Source: Bacteroidetes bacterium UBA5697
Lineage (GTDB): Bacteria > Bacteroidota > Bacteroidia > B-17B0 > Aurantibacillaceae
Reading direction: 5' to 3'
DNA: 46,353 nt
NCBI GenBank assembly: GCA_002420145.1
Contig: DIHL01000067.1
Coordinates: 1-46,353, forward strand
Below the pieces are notes generated by a model that saw only the letters and a list, made by a program, of their open reading frames with translations, was not told where the DNA came from and did not search any database. The translations under genes and the position numbers were made by a program. This document shows positions 1-9,000 of this stretch, in pieces (positions within the stretch are counted from its first letter, which is position 1; each line of letters begins with the position of its first letter).

Positions 1-222
1 TAAAAGGGGTTCAAAAAACACTGATTGATAAAGTGTTAAATATTACACCTAAATCAATAAAGTGCGATTACCCCCTCATTTAAAGCTATTTTTAAAGTGT
101 AATTTTAGTAAATTAGATAAATATTATACTATCACGGTCCAAAAGTAAAATTAGATTATGAATTTATAATTGTTTGATTATTAAAATTATTGTCCTAATA
201 TTTAAAAAATATATGTAAAGTT
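1..222. other. AT-rich leader region, no gene seen
   Basis: This stretch before the first gene is extremely AT-rich and has stop codons in all frames. No tRNA-like fold, strong hairpin or clear TAnnTTTG promoter box was recognised, so the promoter of the gene at 223 could not be placed. Confidence 0.5.
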
Positions 223-2961
223 ATGAAATACACAAGAACACACTTATTCGTTGTTTTTTTAATTTTTGTTTCTACGAATTACTTTTCTCAAAATGTAGGA
301 ATAGGTAATAACAATCCTCAATCAAAATTGCATGTTAGCGGCGCTATTCGTTCAGATACTTTAGTTGGAACTGGCGTACGAAATTTGTTTACTACTCCTA
401 ATGGAAGAATTTATGATAGTTTAGTTGCTCCATTACCTGCAGATTGGTTAATAAATGGAAATTCAAATATTGGGCCTGCTAATTTTTTGGGTACACTTAA
501 TGCTAACGATTTAATTTTTAAAACAAATAATAACGAGGTTGCTCGTTTTATCGCTAATGGTAATTTTGGTATAGGCACCGCTAATCCTAATCTATCATCT
601 CTAGTAGAAATTGCTTCTACAAACAGTGGTTTATTAATTCCAAGGATGACTACTGCTCAACGATTGGCCATTGCTGCTCCATCTAACGGCTTAATGGTGT
701 ATGATTTAACAATTAATTGTGTATTCTTTTATAATACGGCTTTAACAGCATGGCAATCGTTATGCGCTCCGCCATTGCCGGCAGGCACAAATGATGTAAG
801 TGGAACATATCCTGCATTAACTGTTGTGGGTTTGCAAACTACGCCAGTATCTTCTGTAGCACCCACTAACGGACAAATTTTACAATATAATGGTACATCT
901 TGGGTTCCAACAAATGGTAATTATTGGGATTTACTTGGAAACGCAGGCACTAATGCTACTACAAATTTTTTAGGCACAACCGATAATGTAGATCTTGTTT
1001 TTAGAACAAATAATACTGAACGGATGAGACTATTAAATGGTGGCATTTTTACGAATACAACACTTAATATTATTGGCTCTGATGGTCAGGGTTGGAATCA
1101 AAGTCCAACAGCTAGTTCGATAGCATGGACATTAATTAATACTGGATATGCAGGTTTATTTTATAATGGAAGTAATGCCCCAAGCGCTAATGGATTAATG
1201 GTAAAAGTATCAGGCATCGCAGCAACAAATGTTGCATTTGATGTATCAAGCGGGGTACAAGCAACAGCTGGCCCCAGTATATTAACCGCATTAGGAAACG
1301 GCAATGTTGGTGTAGGTAATGCAACACCTTCAAATAAATTAGAGGTAACATCTGGTATAGCAAATACATCTGGTTTGCGATTAACAAATTTAACATCAGC
1401 ATCACCAACAGTTGTTGCTAATGGTAAAACTCTTTCTGTTGATGTAAATGGTGATGTAGTTTTAACACCAGCCGCAGCCGATGCTTGGCAGCTTTTAGGT
1501 AATGCTGGTACTGTAGCAGGAACCAATTTTTTAGGAACAACAGATGCACAAGATTTAGTTTTTAAAACTAATAATATAGAATATATTAGAACATTAGCGA
1601 GTAATGGAAATGTCGGCATTTCAACTCCTACACCATCAGAGCGATTGCACGTAAATGGAAATATACAGCTTGGAAATACACTAGGTATAAATGTAATTGG
1701 GGATAAATTTTACATGTCGAATACATTTAATAATACAGATGATTTTTGGATGGCTCGCTTTAATTCTGCTGCTGATAACTCTGAGTGGCGTTTTAATATT
1801 GCAGATCCAGGCGTTATTGATAGAATTACTTTTGGTACAAGTTCATTTCCTGCAGGTGTATGGCAACCATTGGTTGATATTATAAATGATGGTAGAATGG
1901 GAGTTGGAACAACTAATCCACGAGGTAAATTTGATGTTTTAAACGGAGATGCTTATGTTGCTGATAATGTTTACCCTCAAAACTCTTTTAACGTTGGGCG
2001 TTCATTGAATAGTATTTATACAGATAATATTAAACCTTATACAGATAACGGTTTTAGAGTGTATGATGGTAATTCTAATTCACATTTACGATTAGAGGCC
2101 GTTGGTCAGTGTCAAATACAAGCGTATACAACTACTGGTTCTACCCCTAATTTATTAGAAACGCCAGGAACGGAAGGCATTTTATCTTTAAATCCAACTG
2201 GTGGCGGTGTGCGTGTTGGTTTGCCAAACGGTTTATCTACCACAATTAATCCAGCTTTATCTGATAACCCACTTCACAGACTTACTGTGGGTTCAGGATA
2301 TTTTGTTGCAGGGAATTATAATTCTGACCCAGCAGGTGGACAATCCCCAGGTACAACTTGGATAAATGGAGTAGGAGGATTAGCCGTTGGTATGAACCGA
2401 AATGCTGGAAGAAGTCACGTTGATTTATGGAATACTTCTGATGTATCGCAAGTTGCAGCAAACGCAAATGTTGATAGAGGGTTTGAATTTAGAGGATATG
2501 ATAATACTTATGCTGAACGCACGATGGCAAGAATTGATGGTATTGGACAATTTTTTTCTAACGGTACTTTTGCTATTAGTGATAAAAGATTTAAATCAAA
2601 CATTGTTCCTTTTAACGAAAAAGTGTTATCAAGATTAATGCAGGTAAAAACTTACAATTATCAAATGCATCAACCTGTATCAAAAGATGGTGGCCCGCTC
2701 GAAAAAGGATTTGTAGTTAATGAAAAAGATTTTGGAGTTTTAGTTCAGGAGCTGTATGTACTTTTTCCTAGCGTGGTATATAAACCAAAAGATGAAAGTA
2801 AAGAAACATGGTCGGTTGATTATAGCCGTTTTGGGTTGTATTTATTGCAAGGGATGAAGGAGCAGCAGGAAATTATTAGTGAACAAAAAATAGAAATTAA
2901 ACTATTAAACGATAAGTACACGGATTTATTAAACCGTATATCAAAACTTGAAAACAAATAA
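223..2961 (+). CDS. Secreted tail-fibre-like protein with C-terminal S74 intramolecular chaperone domain
   Basis: The 912-residue protein has an N-terminal signal peptide (about residues 1-23, ending ...NYFSQ). The body carries several GIGTxNPxxKLHV-type units (starting about residues 25, 111, 363, 465 and 562) and three longer units of the form W-LLGNAGT...FLGTTD..DLVFKTNN at about 74, 233 and 421, as in beta-rich trimeric fibres. The last 127 residues form a Peptidase_S74 (endosialidase chaperone) domain. It opens with ISDKRFKSNI, where Ser786 and Lys791 match the family's self-cleavage dyad, and it ends in a short coiled coil. Known family role: the domain drives trimerisation of the fibre and is then cut off. 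Inferred role: a surface fibre or adhesin. There is no T9SS sorting domain at the C terminus. The next gene starts three bases after the stop, suggesting one operon. No phage genes are nearby. Confidence 0.85.
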   Translation: MKYTRTHLFVVFLIFVSTNYFSQNVGIGNNNPQSKLHVSGAIRSDTLVGTGVRNLFTTPNGRIYDSLVAPLPADWLINGNSNIGPANFLGTLNANDLIFKTNNNEVARFIANGNFGIGTANPNLSSLVEIASTNSGLLIPRMTTAQRLAIAAPSNGLMVYDLTINCVFFYNTALTAWQSLCAPPLPAGTNDVSGTYPALTVVGLQTTPVSSVAPTNGQILQYNGTSWVPTNGNYWDLLGNAGTNATTNFLGTTDNVDLVFRTNNTERMRLLNGGIFTNTTLNIIGSDGQGWNQSPTASSIAWTLINTGYAGLFYNGSNAPSANGLMVKVSGIAATNVAFDVSSGVQATAGPSILTALGNGNVGVGNATPSNKLEVTSGIANTSGLRLTNLTSASPTVVANGKTLSVDVNGDVVLTPAAADAWQLLGNAGTVAGTNFLGTTDAQDLVFKTNNIEYIRTLASNGNVGISTPTPSERLHVNGNIQLGNTLGINVIGDKFYMSNTFNNTDDFWMARFNSAADNSEWRFNIADPGVIDRITFGTSSFPAGVWQPLVDIINDGRMGVGTTNPRGKFDVLNGDAYVADNVYPQNSFNVGRSLNSIYTDNIKPYTDNGFRVYDGNSNSHLRLEAVGQCQIQAYTTTGSTPNLLETPGTEGILSLNPTGGGVRVGLPNGLSTTINPALSDNPLHRLTVGSGYFVAGNYNSDPAGGQSPGTTWINGVGGLAVGMNRNAGRSHVDLWNTSDVSQVAANANVDRGFEFRGYDNTYAERTMARIDGIGQFFSNGTFAISDKRFKSNIVPFNEKVLSRLMQVKTYNYQMHQPVSKDGGPLEKGFVVNEKDFGVLVQELYVLFPSVVYKPKDESKETWSVDYSRFGLYLLQGMKEQQEIISEQKIEIKLLNDKYTDLLNRISKLENK

Positions 2962-2963
2962 AA

Positions 2964-5264
2964 ATGTCGTTTTTAATAAAACATATAGGTTATTTTTATT
3001 TATTAATAGGACTAATAAATTCAGGTATTATAAATTCTCAAAATGAATTTTATAATAAGGGAAGTGCTATAACTGTTCAGTTCGGTGGCTTAGTTTATAT
3101 ACAGGGTGAAGTTGTTAATACTGACAATGGCGCAAATGTTGGTCTCATAAATAATTCCGGAACAATTACCTTATCTGGAGATTGGACAAACAATTCGTCA
3201 TCTTCTGCACTCGTTTCAAATTCAGGTTTAGTTGAACTTAATGGCGCATTACAATTGATTAAAGGAACACAGCCTACCACATTTAATAATCTAACATTAT
3301 TAGGTACCAATATAAAACGTTTAAATATAAATACATTTGTGGGAGGTACCAATGGAGTATTAAATTTAACTGCTCGTACTTTAGATTTAAATAGTAACAC
3401 ATTGTTTGTTACCAATCCATTATCTTCTGCTATTGTAAGAACCAGTGGTTATGTTTTAAGTGAAACACCATCTATACCTGGTTATGGCACTATACAATGG
3501 AACTTAGGAAATAATATTGGCAACTATGAATTTCCATTTGGAACTAATACTGCCAATTACATTCCGTTTTTTTACACGATATCATCCGCTGGTTCACAAA
3601 CTGGTATTGGTAGCATTAGTGCATCAACTTATCCTACAAATACAAACCTAGCTATAAATAATCGTCCATTTCCAGCTGGAGTTAATAATCTGTTAAACAA
3701 TTGTAATACTGAGCATGCTATTAAAATGCTAGATCGTTATTGGGTTATAAATGCAAATAATTATGCGACGACACCAACCGTATCAAAAAAAATAACGTAT
3801 GTGGATGATGAGTGGAATACTTTTGGAGGAAGTACAAATCAAATTACTGAATCACTTTTAAATACATGGCATTACACAAGCTCTGGTTGGACAACTATTA
3901 ATAGTACAAATAATGCTTTACTGAATGAACAAGTTATTTCTTCTAATGCAGATTATGGTGTATTTACCTTAGGCGAATACAAACAATTGATTTTAAGTTT
4001 GCTAAATGTTGATAGTGTAATTTGTTTTGGACAAAATAACGGCGTACTTCAGTTTTCGGCAACCACTGGGTACGATTCTAATTTATACTATTGGAATTCT
4101 GTTTTATCTTCTGATACTACTAAAACGGATTTAGTTGCTGGTTCATATACTATTATCGCAACCGATGCAATGGGTTGTGCTGACACGTTAAATGCTATTA
4201 ATGTTTTTGAACCCGCTTTATTAACTCAAAACGTAACTTCTAATGATTACTCAATATGCAGAGATCAGCCAGTGCAATTAACCTCTACTTTCAATGGTGG
4301 CGTTATGCCATATACACTGATTTGGAATACTGGAGGAAGTATTTCAAATTTAACTAATACGACATCTGTTATTAGTTACACACCAACTTCAAGTACAAAT
4401 TATGTAGCGACAATAACTGATAAAAATAATTGCGCAGTTGTAGACTCTGTCTTTATAAACGTAAATCAACTACCTAACGTAAATTTTGACGCCGATGTAA
4501 AAGAAGGCTGTCAACCATTACAAGTTCAATTTATTAATCAATCTGGTAATTCACCAATTATTAATTCTTATCTGTGGACATTTTACCAAGGTTATAATTC
4601 AACAGATGTATCGCCTCAAATTACGTTTTATGATGCAGGCACTTATTCCGTTTCTTTACAAGCAACATCGGATAGTGGCTGCGTTAATACGATCACAAAA
4701 AATAATTTCATTACTGTATTTGAAAGACCTAGAGCAGATTTTACTTTTGTCCCAAATAATGAAATTGATATTTTAAATTCAGAAATTAAATTTACTAATA
4801 CTACAGTTGGAAATTACAATAGTTCCTCATGGATGTTTGGAGACGGGGCTTTATCGGTAGAAACAAATCCTACACACGGATACTATGATATTGGCACTTT
4901 TAGTGTAACATTAGTTGTTTCTACAATAAATAATTGCACAGATACTATGATTAAACAAATTACAATTAATGACCCACCAACAGTTTATATTCCAAATGCT
5001 TTTACACCAATAGATGCAGATGGATTAAATGATGTCTTTACAATAAAGGGCGTAAATATTTCTGAATTTGAAATGTATATTTTTGACCGTTGGGGTGAAA
5101 AAATTCTATATACTACAGATCCCTTAGCTGGTTGGAATGGAAAATACAGAGATAATTATTGTCAAACTGGTGTTTATATTTATCAGATATCTTACAAGCA
5201 TTTAAACGGTAGAGAACAGGGTGCCGTAAAAACCCATACAGGGCATGTTACATTGCTTAGGTAA
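2964..5264 (+). CDS. T9SS type-B cargo protein with SprB and PKD repeats
   Basis: The 766-residue secreted protein has a hydrophobic N-terminal signal (about residues 1-25). A SprB-like repeat (about 343-412, with VICFGQNNG and AGSYTIIATDAMGC) is followed by an Ig-like stretch and two PKD domains (about 507-590 and 592-672, the second with SSWMFGDG). The C terminus (673-766) is a CHU_C / gliding-motility-associated domain that opens VYIPNAFTPIDADGLNDVF and contains FDRWGEKI. In Bacteroidota this domain directs export by the type IX secretion system and surface attachment. The gene follows the S74 protein by only two intervening bases, so the two are probably co-expressed and both exposed. The substrate or binding partner cannot be read from sequence. 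The assignment as T9SS cargo is firm; the role as an adhesin is inferred. Confidence 0.88.
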   Translation: MSFLIKHIGYFYLLIGLINSGIINSQNEFYNKGSAITVQFGGLVYIQGEVVNTDNGANVGLINNSGTITLSGDWTNNSSSSALVSNSGLVELNGALQLIKGTQPTTFNNLTLLGTNIKRLNINTFVGGTNGVLNLTARTLDLNSNTLFVTNPLSSAIVRTSGYVLSETPSIPGYGTIQWNLGNNIGNYEFPFGTNTANYIPFFYTISSAGSQTGIGSISASTYPTNTNLAINNRPFPAGVNNLLNNCNTEHAIKMLDRYWVINANNYATTPTVSKKITYVDDEWNTFGGSTNQITESLLNTWHYTSSGWTTINSTNNALLNEQVISSNADYGVFTLGEYKQLILSLLNVDSVICFGQNNGVLQFSATTGYDSNLYYWNSVLSSDTTKTDLVAGSYTIIATDAMGCADTLNAINVFEPALLTQNVTSNDYSICRDQPVQLTSTFNGGVMPYTLIWNTGGSISNLTNTTSVISYTPTSSTNYVATITDKNNCAVVDSVFINVNQLPNVNFDADVKEGCQPLQVQFINQSGNSPIINSYLWTFYQGYNSTDVSPQITFYDAGTYSVSLQATSDSGCVNTITKNNFITVFERPRADFTFVPNNEIDILNSEIKFTNTTVGNYNSSSWMFGDGALSVETNPTHGYYDIGTFSVTLVVSTINNCTDTMIKQITINDPPTVYIPNAFTPIDADGLNDVFTIKGVNISEFEMYIFDRWGEKILYTTDPLAGWNGKYRDNYCQTGVYIYQISYKHLNGREQGAVKTHTGHVTLLR

Positions 5265-5285
5265 AAACCTAATAGTGAGTTTATT

Positions 5286-6002
5286 TTACTTTAAATCAAA
5301 CAAATTCTCCACGCCAATATATCGGTTCACGGTAAAGCCTTCTGCGTAGTCAACATTAATTGGTCTGCCAAATATGCTGCATTTTGCTTTGACGTATTCC
5401 ATAAAGTTTTTTGTAGAAATAGGAGTTACTGGTTCTTTTGAATTTGGATCAAAAAACTGAGATGAATAAGCCATAATGGATTCCATTTTTTTACCCATAA
5501 AAGGAGTAATATCAATCACAAAATCAGGTTCAATAAAATTATCTTGTATGTAATGATATACTGCTTTTGGTCGCCATGCCGCTTGAACAGTATTGTTATC
5601 TTTTGTTTCAATCTTCATTAAACCACTGTAAAAACAAGCATCGGCTGTTAATTTTGCTGCACGTCCATGATCAGGATGTCTATCAGAAACTGCATTACAT
5701 AACACAATTTCAGGTTGGTATTTTCTGATGATCTGAATGATTTTTTTTTGATGAGCTTCATTATTTTCAAAAAAACCATCAGCCATATCTAACTGCTCTC
5801 TTACCGAAACTCCTAAAATCTTCGCTGCTTTAGTAGCTTCTTCTGTTCTTAAAACTGCGTTACCGCGAGTACCTAGTTCTCCTTTGGTTAAATCTAATAA
5901 TCCAACTTTTTTTCCTAAGGCAATATGTTTTAAAATGGTTCCTGATGCTGATAATTCAACATCATCTGGGTGCACGCCTATGGCTAATATATCTAGTTTC
6001 AT
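5286..6002 (-). CDS. bshB1: Bacillithiol biosynthesis deacetylase BshB1
   Basis: This 238-residue LmbE/PIG-L family enzyme removes the acetyl group from N-acetylglucosaminyl-malate, the second step of bacillithiol synthesis in the cytoplasm. The zinc-binding motif is HPDD (His11, Asp14), with the third ligand in the HPDH motif (His112). The conserved GELGTRG segment follows at about 41-47, and the length is normal for the family. It begins with ATG at 6002 and lies downstream of the macroglobulin gene on the same strand, separated by a strong hairpin at 6012-6050, so it may have its own promoter or depend on read-through. No bshA or bshC gene is in the window. The closest alternative is another LmbE-type deacetylase, but the match through the whole length to BshB1 is good. 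Confidence 0.88.
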   Translation of the reverse strand: MKLDILAIGVHPDDVELSASGTILKHIALGKKVGLLDLTKGELGTRGNAVLRTEEATKAAKILGVSVREQLDMADGFFENNEAHQKKIIQIIRKYQPEIVLCNAVSDRHPDHGRAAKLTADACFYSGLMKIETKDNNTVQAAWRPKAVYHYIQDNFIEPDFVIDITPFMGKKMESIMAYSSQFFDPNSKEPVTPISTKNFMEYVKAKCSIFGRPINVDYAEGFTVNRYIGVENLFDLK

Positions 6003-6011
6003 ATTTTTTTA

Positions 6012-6050
6012 TTTAGACCCGAAAGGTTTTTAAAACCTTTCGGGTCTAAA
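6012..6050 (-). terminator. Perfect 19-bp inverted repeat between macroglobulin and bshB1
   Basis: The arms 6012-6030 and 6032-6050 are perfect reverse complements around a single T. Each arm has a GC-rich core (GACCCGAAAGG on the left arm) with A/T flanks. On the minus strand the stem is followed by a run rich in T/A, so it can act as a factor-independent terminator after the macroglobulin gene. It also lies just upstream of bshB1 and could reduce its expression. Confidence 0.7.
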
Positions 6051-6061
6051 GTTATTTATTT

Positions 6062-9000
6062 TTATTGTATTTCTCCTTGTTTTTTGACTGTTACCCATTT
6101 GCCCGACACGTGAGCGCTTACGCTGTTATCGTACATAGCTTCACAATTAACGCCTGGTAAATAATAAGTTCCATTATAAGAGGCGTTTAATAACACTTTA
6201 AATGTTTTTACAGAACCTGCTCCTAAATCAAAATAAGAGTAAACTCTATCATCTCTTATATCTTGATAAGTTGGAACATCACCTTTTGAATAAGTGACGT
6301 TATCTAAACGTTGGTTACGAATTTCCCAACCACTTGCAAAAATTTGAGATAAGGCTAAGTTACGATACATGCCTCTAACCCCAGGATTTTTAATAGTAAC
6401 CTCCGCCATAAAATCGGTTCCTTGTTCTAGATTAGTCACATCAATAGGATTGCCATTCAAGGTTTTGTAATTCACGATTAATTCTAAATTACTAAACTTA
6501 TCAGTTTCCATTCCTGCTTTTGGAATACCTTGTTTGACTATACGTGCAAATAAATTACCACTGCCTTTTACGATAACTTTTACAGGTGTATTACTGTTTG
6601 CATTTTTCAATTCAATCATCTTGAATTTCGTTTTCGAAAAATCAGAAACGGTTATAGTTTCATTTCCAATTTTTATATCGGCAGTTACGTTTGAATTCGC
6701 TCCGTTAACTTTAGCATACTTGCTAATTGCCATTAAACAGTATGCGGTTGATTGAGTACTAAACCAGTAATCATTATTACCCAATTTAGAAGCTAATGCT
6801 TTTACTTTTAAAAACGCATTACTATTATCTTTCAATAACGTCATGGTTTCTAAAATCATAGCGTCATCTCGTTCTAAACTTCCATAAGTGTAATAGTAGT
6901 CCTGATAAGCTTTAGGAGTAGAAGGAACATTATAAATCATTTTTTTAGCCACTTCTGTTTGACCAATTAACGCATAAGCTGCTGATAAACGCCATTTTGC
7001 TTCGTTAGACAAACTTGCTTTTTCTTTTAAACGGTTCATGGCACCTAACTCTGGGGCGCCTGCTAATGCTAATGTATATAAGCGATAAGCTTGCGTTAAG
7101 TCTTCGCCATAGTAAGCCGTATTTTTATTGCTAGTAAAATTTTGTGCTTTTTGTTTTTGATATTTTTTCCAATTATCTATCAATCCATAAGGTAATGAGT
7201 AACCTTTTGTTTTTGCTTCAATTAAAAAATGCCCAGCATAATTAGTTCCCCATTCATCAGCGCTATTTAGTCCAGGCCAGTAAGATAAACCTCCGCTTGA
7301 TGTTTGGAATCCTTTTAATCTATTAATAGCCGCCTTTGTTGCTTTATCAATAAATTCTTTTTGAGCATTGCTTAAATCTGTGATATCATTTAAGTATAAT
7401 CCAGCAAATACGGATGAGGTTGTTTGTTCTACACATCCATGAGGGTATTGAACTAAATACTCTAAACGTTGTGATAAATTAATAGATGGTAAAGTAGATA
7501 ATTCAATAAAAGCTTTGTTAGTGCCACTCATGCCAATTGGAACATAATTAATGGATAAATTTTTATTAGCCGTTAATACATATTCATCTGCATCGGTTAC
7601 ACTTGGGTTATTGGCTCTTACAGCAATTTCAATAGTTTCTGAAGCAGTTTCTCCGGCACCTTTCGCTACAATTTTAATCTTTGATACACCTAAAGCATCC
7701 TTAATTTTTAATTTAAAATTAATCACTTTGTCGCCAATAGCATTAAAACTAACTGTTTGTGAATTACCATCTATAGATTGAATTAATTTATCTGTTGTAA
7801 TTGTGACGGTTGCATTTTTCACTTTTTTCTCCATCGCAAAAACAGTGACTGGTAAATTCACTTCTTCACCTGGACCTAAAACTCTAGGTAGGGTTGATAA
7901 AATCATCAGAGGTTTACGAACAGGTACTGCTTTTTCTGCATTACCATATGCACCTTGATAACCAGCCACTACCATGACTCTTACAGAGCCAACGTATTGT
8001 GGTATGTCAATTTTATGAGAAGCTGTTTCACCTTTCTTTAAATGGAATGGTCCCACAAAACGAACCATTGGCTTAAAACGTAAGGCGCTATTTTCTGGTT
8101 TATTGTTTGTTGCATCATCACCACCAATAGACAAAATACGACTCATCGCATTTCCAAATGCACCTATCACATTATCGTAAATATCCCATGTTTTTACACC
8201 TAAAGCTTCTTTCGCATAAAATGCTTTCCAAGGATCTGGTGTTTTAAAACGAGTGATGTCTAATAAACCTTCGTCAACAATCGCTAAAGTATAAGCCATT
8301 TCTTTCCCATTCTCTTCGCTAACTTTTACAATGGCTTGACTCTCTGGTTTCCAAACAGCATCTGTTTTTATCTTTGGTTTTAAAATCGTGTTTTCATCTT
8401 TAATCATTAGTGAAGCTACTCCGTATAAACGAATCGGTAAATCATTGACGGTTTGCGCATGTGGTTGAATTAAATGAACAAACACATAAATGTTAGGCGT
8501 CATTTCTTTGGTCACCGAAAATTCATATTCAGTCACACCTTCTTTGGTATCAATCCATTTGCTTAATAAAGTACGACTTCCATTTTCGATATTAATTAAA
8601 GCTTTACCGCCTTTAGGACTTGGAATTAATATTTTTGCTTTCTCTCCAACTTTATATTCTTCTTTATCTGTATTAACAGTTAAAACATTACTCCCCTCAT
8701 TTCCTTTCGGTGATTTGCCAGCCCAGCTTGGCCAATCAATAAATACAACCTTTCCGCAAGCGTGTCCGCTTTCTACATCTTTCACATACACTAAGTATCT
8801 TCCCCATGATGGACGATTCACACGTAGTTTGAAATTTGCTTTTCCGTTTGATGAAGAAACTTGTTCTGTATAAATTGGTTCGTGGTAATTACTTCCAATA
8901 TATGATGATAAATCTTGGTTGTAATTATCCCACCACCAGCGCCAGTCTAATTTATAAACTTTTACTTCGATATTAGAACGAGAAGTTGCTTTACCAAATT

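Noticed and set aside
223..2961. Prophage tail-fibre module
   Set aside because: The protein has a signal peptide and no neighbouring phage structural genes; the next gene is a T9SS cargo protein.
5257..5272. Terminator between the T9SS cargo gene and bshB1
   Set aside because: TTAGG ... CCTAA forms only a five-pair AT-rich stem with no T run; too weak to call.
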